Assembly (NCBI GenBank): GCA_013812465.1
Contig: JACCTK010000179.1
Location: 1 to 11,172, forward strand
From: Actinomycetota bacterium
Lineage (GTDB): Bacteria; Actinomycetota; Thermoleophilia; Gaiellales; Gaiellaceae
DNA length: 11,172 nt
Direction: 5' to 3'
Shown piece after piece: positions 1 through 6,949 of this stretch; positions within the stretch are counted from its first letter, which is position 1; each line of letters opens with the position of its first letter. The position numbers and the translations under genes were made by a program. The notes beneath the pieces are model-generated. The model was not told the DNA's origin. It saw nothing but the letters and a program-made list of their open reading frames with translations, and ran no database searches.

Positions 1-1073
1 AACTCGTCGCCGACGGTGAAGACCTCGGTCAGCTCAGGATGAGCCGCCAGGTCGACGATCTCGCACTGGAGGCCGTTCGTGTCCTGGAACTCGTCGACCA
101 TGAGGAGGCGAAAGCGGAGCCTGACCGTGTCACGCACGTCCTCGGAGTCGCGCAGCAGGTCGCGTGCGGCGAGTTGGAGATCCTCGAAGTCGACGACCGA
201 CTCGCGCCGCTTCGCGGCGTCGTACTCCGCTGCGAAGCGCTCGAGCAGCTCCTGGAGCAAGTCGCGGTCGTGCGCTGCCAGCTCCTCGAGCGAAGAGCGC
301 TCGAGGGCCTTCCGCGCGAGCTCGTATGACGCGGCGCGCGATCCACGAGCCTGGAGCGCCGAGAGATCGACAACACTCACGGCCGAAGCCGATTCCACGA
401 CGATTCGCAGCGCTTCCGTCGCAGATCCCCGTTGGCTCACGGTCGCAGACTCGTCGGCAGCGAGTGGGGCTGCTTCCTCGCGAAGAGCGCTGATCGCCTC
501 GGCGAGCGGCGGGCGCTCTCCGAGTTCGAGCACGAGGTCACGCCCGGACGAACGGAGCGTCTCATAGACGCCGGTCAACATCCGCCGCAGGCCGTCCGCG
601 CGGTAGGTGGCGAGGAGTCGCAGTCGCTCCTCGTCGCCGCTCGCGCAGAATTCCTCGAGCGCCCGCTCGAACGCCTCTCCGCGCACAACGGCGGCGCCCG
701 CATTCTCAAGCTCCCTGAACCTCGGGTCGAGCCCCACGGCGAAGGGATGAGCCTTCAGGAGCCGATTGCAGAAGCCGTGGATGGTCGAGATCCACGCGCC
801 GTCGAGCTCACGGGCGAGATCGGGACGATTACGCTCGACGAACGCCGCTCGGATCCGCGAGCGCAGCTCGCCGGCCGCCTTGCGTGTGTAGGTGATCACG
901 AGGATCGAGTCGACGTCGAGGCCTCGCTCGCAGACCGCGCGGACGTAGCGTTCGACGAGCACCGACGTCTTGCCGGTGCCCGCGCCGGCCGATACGAACA
1001 CCGTGCCCGCTGCTTCGACAGCGGCAAGCTGCTCGTCGTTGAGAGCGGTCGCGCGCTCGGCGAGCGCCGTCAT
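1..1073 (-). CDS. addA: AddA-type UvrD/Rep-family helicase-nuclease subunit, N-terminal part (cut by window edge)
   Basis: The first 357 codons are visible; the 3' part lies beyond position 1. This is the ATP-driven helicase subunit of a RecBCD-like enzyme that resects double-strand breaks, acting with the AddB product encoded just upstream. Visible motifs are a Q-motif (LNDEQLAAVEA, residues 11-21), Walker A AGAGTGKT (29-36), motif Ia ITYTRKAAGEL (60-70), motif Ic ISTIHGFC (95-102), Walker B DEFQD (327-331), and the start of motif III (VGDE, 354-357), where the window ends. The ATG at 1073-1071 overlaps the addB stop (ATGA), so the two are probably translationally coupled and made in step. 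The C-terminal RecB-like nuclease domain expected of AddA is outside the window, so a nuclease-free UvrD-like helicase remains formally possible. The addB neighbour and domain style make AddA most likely. Confidence 0.9.
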   Translation of the reverse strand, partial: MTALAERATALNDEQLAAVEAAGTVFVSAGAGTGKTSVLVERYVRAVCERGLDVDSILVITYTRKAAGELRSRIRAAFVERNRPDLARELDGAWISTIHGFCNRLLKAHPFAVGLDPRFRELENAGAAVVRGEAFERALEEFCASGDEERLRLLATYRADGLRRMLTGVYETLRSSGRDLVLELGERPPLAEAISALREEAAPLAADESATVSQRGSATEALRIVVESASAVSVVDLSALQARGSRAASYELARKALERSSLEELAAHDRDLLQELLERFAAEYDAAKRRESVVDFEDLQLAARDLLRDSEDVRDTVRLRFRLLMVDEFQDTNGLQCEIVDLAAHPELTEVFTVGDE

Positions 1074-3991
1074 GCGCGTGGCACCCGGCAGATCGGCCAC
1101 AGGTCGCACCACGCGGGGCAGCCGTCGCCTTTCGGGTCGTGCAGCACGTCGCCTGATCGGATGCGCTTGGCGTTCGCGCCGGCGCGCTCGCGCGCCGTCT
1201 CCACCTGCGCCCAGAAGGTCTCCTCATCCAGATAGTCGTCCTTCGCGAAGCCCGGCAGGTCCTCGCGGGCGGATTCACGGAGCATTCCCCGCGTCAGCCG
1301 TTTCCCCGAGAGCGCGCGGTACACGCCGCCGAGAGGCTCGACCCCCACAAGGTCGCGGAGTGCGAGAACGTACAGCGGGATCTGCAGGCGGAGGTCGCGG
1401 TCGATGTCTCGCGCCGAATGCGCGCCTTTGCCCGACTTGTAGTCCTGGACGATTCCGCGGGCGGAGTACGGGTCGAGGTCGATCCGGTCGATCTTCCCGG
1501 AGAGACGCAGCCCGTCGCCGAGATCGAGCCCGCGCTGCAGCTCGGGGGCCGCTCGCTCGGAGCCGAATGCGACCTCGAGCCGTCGTGGCACGAAGGTCAT
1601 CTCGGAGGCGGCCTCGTCGCGCAGGAACCCCTCCAGGTCGGCGATGAGCGTCTGGCGGAGCTCCGCGGCCTGGAGCTCGGTCAGGTCGAGCCGAACCCCC
1701 GACTTCAGCGCCGCGTCCAGGCAGGTACGCACGAGAGCGAAGGCCGCATCCAGGTTCTCCGGCGTCACGCGCTCGGAGTCGAGCTCCCGCGGCAGCGCAG
1801 CGTAGAAGCGGTTCAGCGTCGTATGCACGACCTGCCCTCTGAGCATGGGATCGGGCTCGGCGTCGATCGTCTTCGGGTCGACGACACGCTCCACGAGCCA
1901 GGCCGAGGAGCAGTCGGCGAACCGTTCGAGCTCCGTCGCAGAGAACACCGTCCTCGACGACATCGGCTCGAGAACGGCAGGGCTCGTGAGAGTCGTCGGA
2001 CGGTCGAAGGCGCGACGCGCGCGCTCGAGCCGCCGCGACCAGCCGTTCGCCGCGGCAAGCTCGTCGGCGCCCGCGGCGTCGTCGATGGTCAGGCGCGCCA
2101 GCGCGCGCACACGCTCGCGCTCGCTCGGCGCCGAGTCCAGAGTCCAGGTAAGGCTGGACAGCGGGCGACGACGGGTCGCTCGAGAGACCTCTGCGGGCGC
2201 ATAGAGCGCGCGGACGTCGTCCCAGAAGGGGCTCGACTCGCGCGGAACCCCCTCGTCACTGGCAGCCTCACGCACGAGGATGAGGCGCCGAGTGGCTCGC
2301 GTGCAGGCCGTGTAGAAGAGATAGCGGTCACGTGCGACCGTGTTCGGTCGCTCGAGCCGGCCGCCGAGCTCGCGGCGGACGTCGTCGTCGAGCAACGGCG
2401 TCGGCCGGTCGCGGCGCGGCAGGCTTCCCTCCTCCAGGCCGAGCAGGAAGACGACGTCGAACATGCGCGTGCGTGCGCGACCGTAGTCGAGGACGGCCAC
2501 GCGACCGGTCTCGGCGGCGGCCACCGGTCGTACGCTCGTTCGTTCCAGTGCGGCGATGATGTCTTCGGGAGCAACGTCATAGCCGTCGAGCGATCCGAAT
2601 CTCGCGAGCTCGTCGAGTGTGCGCTCCACGGCCCGGTAAGCGCGCGCATCGCCGCGAGCGTCGTCTCCCACGGGCGGCGCGTTGAGGCCCCACGCGTTAC
2701 GGATCATCGTCCGCAGCAACGCGCGGCCGGCCGCAACCGGGTCTGTCTCGGCGCGCAGCTCGACGAGTGCGGGGATGTGCGCTCCACGCAGCTTCTCGGT
2801 CTCCTCCTCGACCCGCACCGGATCTGCGATCGCGCGCCCCCGCAAGCGCCCTTCGACGAAGTCGACCGAGCGCCGCTCGAGGCCCGAGAACGGGGATCTC
2901 AGGAACGCGAACAGCTCGCTGCGGCCACCGTCACGCCATGCGTATCGCAGGAGCGCGAGCAGCGCGTCACCGAGCGGCGTCTCGCCGAGCCGCGAGGGCT
3001 GCTCGAAGGCGTACGGGATCGCGAGCGGGCCCAGCACGGAGTCGAACGTCGCGCGCCAGCGCTCGGGCGACTCGCAGACGATCCCGATGCGGTCGGGTGA
3101 CGTTCCGGCGCGGACAAGGCCGAGGAGCTCGGCGGCCAGGAGGTCGACTGTGCCGCGGGCACCCGCGCCCTCGAGGAAGACAAGTGAGCTCTCGAGCGAT
3201 TCCTCGAACACCTGACCGTCGCCGAAGAGCTCGCGCTCGAGATGGACCAACGATCTCGGCGCGGGACGCTCCTCGACGGGCGGCAGCTCCTCCACCGCGC
3301 CTGCGGCCAGAGCGGCGAGGTCGTTGACCGTGCGCTCGAGGGCGGCGAAGGCGGGCCGCCCCGGCTCGTATGGGATCGAGACGGTCACCTCTGCGCGCGC
3401 AGAGAGCGCCTCGATCAGCGACCACTCCGCTCCGGTCAGGTCCTCGAAGCCGTATGCGAAGACGGGCTCGCGACCCCAAGCCTGCAGGTCGCCCTGGATC
3501 CGCTCGGCGGCACGGCGCCGGAGCCCATCCCGGTCCCAGAGCCCCAGACCGTCGAGCCGCGCTCGATACGCGCGCGCGAGGCTTCCTAGCTCGCCACCGA
3601 CCGAGTCGGGATCGAGGAGGGCCGACTCGAGCTCCCCGAGCGCCGCCAGGAGCACTTCGGTGAACCCGCTCGAGGCCGCCGAAGCGCCGAGAGCATCCAA
3701 AGGCGTGTCTGCGATCGCATGTCGCGCCGCGAGCGCTCGCTGGGCGTCGCTTGCCACACCACGCCTCTCGGGATGTCCGGCGGCGATGTGCTCGAAGAGA
3801 TCATCGAACGTGCCGATGTGGCCTGCGAGCAGCGCCGGGCGGCGACGGAGGAGATCGCGCTCCACACGCTCCACGTCCGCCCGGTTGGGGACGACGAGCC
3901 ACGGATCGCGTTCGAGCACGCCGAGATAGCGCTCGAGGAGCAGCGCGACCTTGCCGGCATGCGCCGGCCCCACGACGAGCGAGAGACCCAT
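1070..3991 (-). CDS. addB: AddB-type subunit: inactivated helicase fold plus C-terminal PD-(D/E)XK nuclease
   Basis: This 973-aa protein is the partner of AddA in double-strand-break resection. The N-terminus GLSLVVGPAHAGKV has a degenerate Walker A (G8 to K14, with V15 instead of Thr/Ser), as expected for the non-motor subunit. A helicase-like core follows, including GLEEGSLPRR and the motif-VI-like YTACTRA (about 560-566). The RecB-type nuclease has H723 (GQVVH), D835/D838 (KIDRID), and D850 and K852 (DYKSG). Four cysteines fit an Fe-S clasp: C694 (ADCSSAW) before the nuclease and C958, C962, C968 (CPAWCDLWPIC) at the extreme C-terminus. I chose the ATG at 3991-3989 because homology starts there. 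The frame stays open 75 codons further up to 4216, but those codons are Arg-rich, cross a hairpin and invade the upstream gene. No clear Shine-Dalgarno precedes the start. The stop overlaps the addA start by 4 bp. The protein is somewhat shorter than Bacillus AddB (about 1,160 aa). Confidence 0.9.
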   Translation of the reverse strand: MGLSLVVGPAHAGKVALLLERYLGVLERDPWLVVPNRADVERVERDLLRRRPALLAGHIGTFDDLFEHIAAGHPERRGVASDAQRALAARHAIADTPLDALGASAASSGFTEVLLAALGELESALLDPDSVGGELGSLARAYRARLDGLGLWDRDGLRRRAAERIQGDLQAWGREPVFAYGFEDLTGAEWSLIEALSARAEVTVSIPYEPGRPAFAALERTVNDLAALAAGAVEELPPVEERPAPRSLVHLERELFGDGQVFEESLESSLVFLEGAGARGTVDLLAAELLGLVRAGTSPDRIGIVCESPERWRATFDSVLGPLAIPYAFEQPSRLGETPLGDALLALLRYAWRDGGRSELFAFLRSPFSGLERRSVDFVEGRLRGRAIADPVRVEEETEKLRGAHIPALVELRAETDPVAAGRALLRTMIRNAWGLNAPPVGDDARGDARAYRAVERTLDELARFGSLDGYDVAPEDIIAALERTSVRPVAAAETGRVAVLDYGRARTRMFDVVFLLGLEEGSLPRRDRPTPLLDDDVRRELGGRLERPNTVARDRYLFYTACTRATRRLILVREAASDEGVPRESSPFWDDVRALYAPAEVSRATRRRPLSSLTWTLDSAPSERERVRALARLTIDDAAGADELAAANGWSRRLERARRAFDRPTTLTSPAVLEPMSSRTVFSATELERFADCSSAWLVERVVDPKTIDAEPDPMLRGQVVHTTLNRFYAALPRELDSERVTPENLDAAFALVRTCLDAALKSGVRLDLTELQAAELRQTLIADLEGFLRDEAASEMTFVPRRLEVAFGSERAAPELQRGLDLGDGLRLSGKIDRIDLDPYSARGIVQDYKSGKGAHSARDIDRDLRLQIPLYVLALRDLVGVEPLGGVYRALSGKRLTRGMLRESAREDLPGFAKDDYLDEETFWAQVETARERAGANAKRIRSGDVLHDPKGDGCPAWCDLWPICRVPRA

Positions 3992-4065
3992 CCGTTCATG
4001 GTAATCCCGGCTTCGGCCGCGATTTCGTACGCGCCGGTTGCTTGTGTGGAAAGAGCGAGAAACGC

Positions 4066-4097
4066 TGGTGACTGTCACTTCGAGGTGACAGTCACCA
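4066..4097. repeat. Perfect inverted repeat with nested palindromic arms
   Basis: TGGTGACTGTCAC (4066-4078) and GTGACAGTCACCA (4085-4097) are exact reverse complements, separated by the 6-nt loop TTCGAG. Each arm is itself an interrupted palindrome, GTGAC-N-GTCAC. The element lies in the 121-bp gap between the zinc-ribbon gene stop (4113) and the addB start (3991). As RNA from the minus strand it would form a 13-bp hairpin 15 nt after the zinc-ribbon stop, but no uridine run follows (AGCGTTTCTC), so it is not a canonical intrinsic terminator. It could be a REP-like dispersed repeat, a paired operator or an attenuating hairpin. The sequence alone does not decide between these. Confidence 0.85.
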
Positions 4098-4112
4098 TGC
4101 TTGCCTGCCGGG

Positions 4113-4313
4113 CTACGCTGCCGCGGCCGCCTTTGGCCTGCGGCCGCGACGAGCGACCGCGTGACCGGGCATGCCGCCCGAGCAGTCGTCGCAGAGATCT
4201 GCCTGCTTCGAGCCACGGCGAGCGTCTGTGAAGTTGAGACGCATGAGCGCGCCTCTGCCCTCGGCGACCTCCTTCGAGCAACTATCGCACACGAGGATCG
4301 TCTTTCTTGCCAC
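4113..4313 (-). CDS. Small zinc-ribbon protein with basic AT-hook-like tail
   Basis: This 66-aa protein has two CXXC knuckles, CDSC (residues 9-12) and CDDC (41-44), about 28 residues apart, as in a small treble-clef or zinc-ribbon fold. The C-terminal tail ARRGRRPKAAAAA resembles an AT-hook core (RGRP) with one extra Arg, so DNA contact is plausible but unproven. I do not recognise a named family; I recall similar short proteins as hypothetical genes in actinobacteria. The start is GTG at 4313-4311, fixed by an excellent AAGGAGG 7 nt upstream. The gene is first in the minus-strand run leading to addB-addA, with a recognisable promoter ahead of it. The 121-bp gap and hairpin before addB leave open whether the three genes share a transcript. 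Confidence 0.82.
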   Translation of the reverse strand: MARKTILVCDSCSKEVAEGRGALMRLNFTDARRGSKQADLCDDCSGGMPGHAVARRGRRPKAAAAA

Positions 4314-4320
4314 GATTCTT

Positions 4321-4327
4321 CCTCCTT
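4321..4327 (-). promoter_or_regulatory. Shine-Dalgarno of the zinc-ribbon gene
   Basis: AAGGAGG on the minus strand, 7 nt before the GTG at 4313. It is one of only two strong ribosome binding sites seen in the window and establishes that the non-ATG start is used. Confidence 0.85.
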
Positions 4328-4347
4328 ATCAGCGGATGAAGCTCAGC

Positions 4348-4376
4348 ACAGTACGAAATGTCGATTTCGAATGCAA
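4348..4376 (-). promoter_or_regulatory. Sigma70-type promoter for the zinc-ribbon gene (and perhaps addBA)
   Basis: On the minus strand the -35 TTGCAT (4376-4371) and the -10 TACTGT (4353-4348, TANNNT type) are separated by exactly 17 bp. Initiation would fall near 4341, giving a leader of about 28 nt that contains the AAGGAGG. The hexamers match housekeeping actinobacterial promoters well; the assignment is by eye. It stands back to back with the plus-strand promoter of the isocitrate dehydrogenase gene. Confidence 0.65.
4354..4369. promoter_or_regulatory. Candidate operator: inverted repeat in the promoter spacer
   Basis: CGAAAT-GTCG-ATTTCG is a perfect 6-bp-arm inverted repeat lying exactly between the -35 and -10 of the minus-strand promoter, where a bound repressor would block polymerase. 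The 8-mer CGATTTCG within it recurs at 4020-4027, upstream of addB. It resembles Gram-positive LexA boxes (CGAAC-N4-GTTCG) but is 2 bp longer and carries A/T instead of C/G at the fifth arm position, so the regulator is unknown. Confidence 0.4.
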
Positions 4377-4382
4377 GAACGA

Positions 4383-4414
4383 ATGACCCTCTTCATTCCC
4401 GTTCAATAGACTCT
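4383..4414 (+). promoter_or_regulatory. Promoter of the isocitrate dehydrogenase gene, probably leaderless
   Basis: The -10 TAGACT (4407-4412) ends 7 nt before the ATG at 4420, so transcription would begin at or next to the A of the start codon. A possible -35 ATGACC (4383-4388) sits 18 bp upstream. There is no Shine-Dalgarno before this ATG. The surrounding box CAATAGACTCT (4404-4414) recurs with one change before pntAA. Confidence 0.55.
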
Positions 4415-4419
4415 AGCCC

Positions 4420-5487
4420 ATGAAGACAATCGTCGTGCTCGAAGGTGATCAGACGGGGCAGGAGCTGCTCGAGGAATCGCTGCGCGTGCTCGCCGCGGAC
4501 GTCGTCGGAACGTCGCTCGAATTCCCGCGTTTCGATCTCTCGCTCGAGAATCGGCGTGCGACGGAGAATCAGGTGGTCCACGAGGCGGCCACGGCGATCG
4601 TGGAGCACGGGTACGGCCTGAAAGCGGCGACGATCACGCCCGAGCGCGCCGGCGACGTCGGCTCCCCCAACCGCATGCTTCGTGAGGAGATCGGCGGCAA
4701 GGTCATCGTCAGGACCGGGCGGCGAATTCCGGGCGTCGTCCCGTTCGGCGGCGTCCACTCGCCCATCTCGGTCGTACGCATGGCGGTCGGAGACGCCTAC
4801 GGCGCGAAGGAGTGGCGCGAGGGCCAAGGCGACACCGAGGTCGCGCTCCGCACGGAGCGAATCGAGCGCGTGGTTTGCCGGGCGGTGGCGGAGTTCGCGT
4901 TCCGGCAGGCCGAGCGCATGGACGCGAAGGTGTTCGGCGGGCCGAAGTACACCGTGAGCCCGGTCTACGAGGGGATGCTCAAGGAGGAGATGGACGCTGC
5001 CGCCGAGCGGCACCCGGAGGTCACCTACGAGCCGCAGTTGATCGACGCGACGTTCGCCTTGCTCATCTCGTCGAGCGGCGCGCCGATGGTGATCCCGGCC
5101 CTGAACCGCGACGGAGACATCCTCTCCGATCTCGTCCTCCCGCTCTTCGGCTCCATCGCCGGATCCGAGTCGCTACTCGTCGCGTTCGGCGACGACTACG
5201 TTCCGAGCGCCCTCGTGGCGGAGGCAGCCCACGGCACCGCGCCAGCGCTCGAGGGCAAAGACATCGCGAACCCCCTCGCCATGATCCTGGCCGCGGCCGC
5301 GTTGCTCTCGCACGCGGAGGAGGAGGACCTGCAGACGGCGGGCCGGGCGATCCGCGAGGCATCCCTCGAGACGGTGGCCGAGGGACTGCGGACCGCCGAT
5401 CTGGGAGGTCACGCCGGCACGACGGAGTTCACGGACGAGGTGATCCGCCGCACGAAGCAGAAGCTGGAAATCTGGGCCGGTCTTTAG
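4420..5487 (+). CDS. icd: Isocitrate dehydrogenase (decarboxylating), cofactor uncertain
   Basis: This 355-aa member of the isocitrate/isopropylmalate dehydrogenase family oxidises isocitrate to 2-oxoglutarate in the cytosolic TCA cycle. Substrate residues align with E. coli IDH at identical spacing: S82, N84, R88, R98 and R120 for S113, N115, R119, R129 and R153. Catalytic Y127 (YGAKEW) and K176 match Y160 and K230. Metal ligands D209, D233 and D237 keep the spacing of D283, D307 and D311. The nucleotide loop HGTAPALEG (271-279) has A276-L277 where NADP enzymes carry Lys-Tyr and NAD enzymes usually Asp-Ile, so the cofactor cannot be read off. SPN...GG and GDAY also recall the eukaryote-type IDH branch, but the protein is shorter (about 410 aa there). 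The start ATG lacks a Shine-Dalgarno and is probably leaderless. A 56-bp gap separates it from pntAA, which has its own promoter-like box. Confidence 0.88.
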   Translation: MKTIVVLEGDQTGQELLEESLRVLAADVVGTSLEFPRFDLSLENRRATENQVVHEAATAIVEHGYGLKAATITPERAGDVGSPNRMLREEIGGKVIVRTGRRIPGVVPFGGVHSPISVVRMAVGDAYGAKEWREGQGDTEVALRTERIERVVCRAVAEFAFRQAERMDAKVFGGPKYTVSPVYEGMLKEEMDAAAERHPEVTYEPQLIDATFALLISSSGAPMVIPALNRDGDILSDLVLPLFGSIAGSESLLVAFGDDYVPSALVAEAAHGTAPALEGKDIANPLAMILAAAALLSHAEEEDLQTAGRAIREASLETVAEGLRTADLGGHAGTTEFTDEVIRRTKQKLEIWAGL

Positions 5488-5525
5488 GGCCCTGCCGGTT
5501 GCCCGAACAGGCGCGTCGCCCCTCC

Positions 5526-5536
5526 CAATAGAGTCT
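5526..5536 (+). promoter_or_regulatory. Leaderless-type -10 box before pntAA
   Basis: CAATAGAGTCT (5526-5536) contains a TANNNT -10 (TAGAGT, 5529-5534) ending 9 nt before the pntAA ATG. It differs at one of 11 positions from the box before the dehydrogenase gene. No Shine-Dalgarno and no convincing -35 are visible. It implies that pnt can be transcribed independently of the upstream gene. Confidence 0.5.
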
Positions 5537-5543
5537 CGTCCGC

Positions 5544-6641
5544 ATGCGAGTCGCTGTTCCGAGGGAGACGGCTCCCGGTGAGCGTCGCGTGGCGCTCGTT
5601 CCCGAGACGGTCTCCAAGCTCCGCGAGGCGGGCTTCGAGATACGGGTCGAACACGCTGCGGGCGCCGCCGCCGGCTTCCTCGACGAGGCGTATCTGGAAG
5701 CTGGAGCCGAGCTCGCGGACACGGCAGCTCTACTCGACAGCGTCGAGGGAATTGTCCGCGTAGCCAAGCCCTCGCCCGAGGAGAGCGAGGCGCTGGCGCC
5801 GGGCACGATGCTCATCGGATTCCTGCAGCCTCTGACCGAGCCAGAGGGAATCGCTCGCCTGCGGGAGCAAGGCGTCGACGCCTTCGCGATGGAGTCGATC
5901 CCGCGAATCACGCGCGCGCAGGCCATGGACGCGCTCTCGTCCCAGGCCACAGTGTCGGGATACAAAGCGGTTCTCCTGGCCGCCGATCGCGTGCCGAAGC
6001 TCTTTCCGATGCTGATGACGGCCGCCGGGACGATCGCACCGGTGCGGGCGCTCGTCATCGGCGCGGGTGTGGCTGGCTTGCAGGCGATCGCGACCGCCCG
6101 CCGCTTGGGCGCGGTCGTCTCGGGCTTCGACGTCCGTCCTGCCGTACAGGAGCAGGTGGAGAGCCTCGGCGCGGCTTTCCTGGATCTTGGTGTTCGGGCA
6201 GAGGAGACCGCGGGCGGCTACGCAAGCGAGCTCTCCGAAGAGCAGCAGAAGCACCAGCAGGCCGCGCTCGAGGAGCGGATTCCCGACTTCGACGTCGTGA
6301 TCACCACCGCGGCGGTACCCGGCCGCCCGGCGCCGAAGCTCATCCCCGCCTCCGCCGTGGAGCGCATGCGTCCCGGCTCCGTCATCGTCGACCTGGCGGC
6401 GGAGACCGGGGGCAACTGCGAGCTGACCGTTCCCGGGGAGGTCGTCGAACACGGTGGCGTCTCGATCGTGGGCACGACCAACCTCCCCTCGCTGATGGCG
6501 TACCACGCGAGTCAGCTCTACTCGCGCAACGTCGCCGCGCTGCTCCAGCATCTCGCGCCGAACGGTGAGCTGTCGCTCGACTGGAAGGACGAGATCACCG
6601 CCGGCGCGTGCGTGACCAGAACGAAGGAGGCGAGCGCGTGA
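5544..6641 (+). CDS. pntAA: Re/Si-specific NAD(P)+ transhydrogenase, subunit alpha part 1 (NAD(H)-binding domain I)
   Basis: This 365-aa soluble domain I binds NAD(H) and exchanges hydride with NADP(H) bound to domain III of PntB. The N-terminus MRVAVPRETAPGERRVAL is the alanine-dehydrogenase/PntA signature. The catalytic loop RITRAQAMDALSSQ (121-134) carries the Arg, Gln, Asp and Ser residues of domain I. The NAD site GAGVAGLQA starts at 173, with FDVRP (195-199) binding the ribose. SEEQQKHQ and TTAAVPGRPAPKLI are family hallmarks. The protein ends after domain I, so the membrane part is a separate gene, as in Rhodospirillum-type three-subunit enzymes rather than E. coli's fused PntA. The stop overlaps the pntAB GTG (GTGA). 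Confidence 0.96.
   Translation: MRVAVPRETAPGERRVALVPETVSKLREAGFEIRVEHAAGAAAGFLDEAYLEAGAELADTAALLDSVEGIVRVAKPSPEESEALAPGTMLIGFLQPLTEPEGIARLREQGVDAFAMESIPRITRAQAMDALSSQATVSGYKAVLLAADRVPKLFPMLMTAAGTIAPVRALVIGAGVAGLQAIATARRLGAVVSGFDVRPAVQEQVESLGAAFLDLGVRAEETAGGYASELSEEQQKHQQAALEERIPDFDVVITTAAVPGRPAPKLIPASAVERMRPGSVIVDLAAETGGNCELTVPGEVVEHGGVSIVGTTNLPSLMAYHASQLYSRNVAALLQHLAPNGELSLDWKDEITAGACVTRTKEASA
6624..6630 (+). promoter_or_regulatory. Shine-Dalgarno of pntAB
   Basis: AAGGAGG lies inside the end of pntAA, 7 nt before the GTG at 6638. It selects that GTG over an in-frame GTG at 6608, which would lie upstream of the ribosome site. Confidence 0.8.
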
Positions 6642-6949
6642 CCGATCTGCCGCTCGTCATCGAGCTGACGATCCTGGTGTTGGCGGCGTTCCTCGGTTTC
6701 GAGGTGATCGCGAAGGTGCCGACGATGCTGCACACCCCGCTCATGTCGGGAGCCAACTTCATCCACGGGATCGTGATCGTCGGCGCGATCATCGTTCTCG
6801 GCACGGCTGACGACGCCTTCACGAAGGTCGTCGGCTTCACCGCGCTCGTGCTCGCGACGGCCAACGTTGTCGGCGGCTGGTTCGTCACCGACCGGATGCT
6901 CGGGATGTTCAAGCGCCGTCCCGAGCCGAAACGCGGAGAGGGCGAATGA
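6638..6949 (+). CDS. pntAB: NAD(P)+ transhydrogenase, subunit alpha part 2 (membrane)
   Basis: This 103-aa membrane subunit contributes three helices (about residues 7-26, 42-58 and 63-84) to domain II, the proton channel that couples hydride transfer to the proton gradient. The conserved VPTMLHTPLMSGAN stretch (28-40) precedes the second helix. That helix carries H43 (FIHGIV), at the place where some transhydrogenases keep their channel histidine. The GTG start at 6638 overlaps the pntAA stop, and the ATG of pntB overlaps its own stop (ATGA), so all three subunits are translationally coupled. A basic, polar tail (FKRRPEPKRGEGE) fits a cytoplasmic C-terminus. Confidence 0.95.
   Translation: MTDLPLVIELTILVLAAFLGFEVIAKVPTMLHTPLMSGANFIHGIVIVGAIIVLGTADDAFTKVVGFTALVLATANVVGGWFVTDRMLGMFKRRPEPKRGEGE

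Noticed and set aside
432..1235. 267-codon plus-strand open frame antisense to addA
   Set aside because: It covers the Walker A and motif I-Ic region of addA in antisense and shows no recognisable domain.
1418..3100. 560-codon open frame on the plus strand, antisense to addB
   Set aside because: It is the Arg/Glu-rich mirror of a high-GC coding region, has no motif or ribosome site, and addB on the other strand is well supported.
3992..4216. In-frame 75-codon N-terminal extension of addB
   Set aside because: It would overlap the zinc-ribbon gene and translate the hairpin. Its composition is Arg-rich without homology, and recognisable AddB sequence begins at the ATG at 3991.
4354..4369. LexA/SOS box
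   Set aside because: The arms CGAAAT/ATTTCG are spaced 2 bp wider than CGAAC-N4-GTTCG and lack the conserved C/G at the fifth arm position. It is kept only as an unassigned operator candidate.
5491..5511. Hairpin after icd (CCTG-C-CGG / CCG-AA-CAGG) as a terminator
   Set aside because: The stem is 4+3 bp with an asymmetric internal loop and no T-run. It is weak and lies in a region where short GC pairings are expected by chance.
6608..6640. Upstream GTG start for pntAB adding 10 residues
   Set aside because: The strong AAGGAGG (6624-6630) lies downstream of that GTG and 7 nt before the GTG at 6638, which also makes the usual 4-bp overlap.
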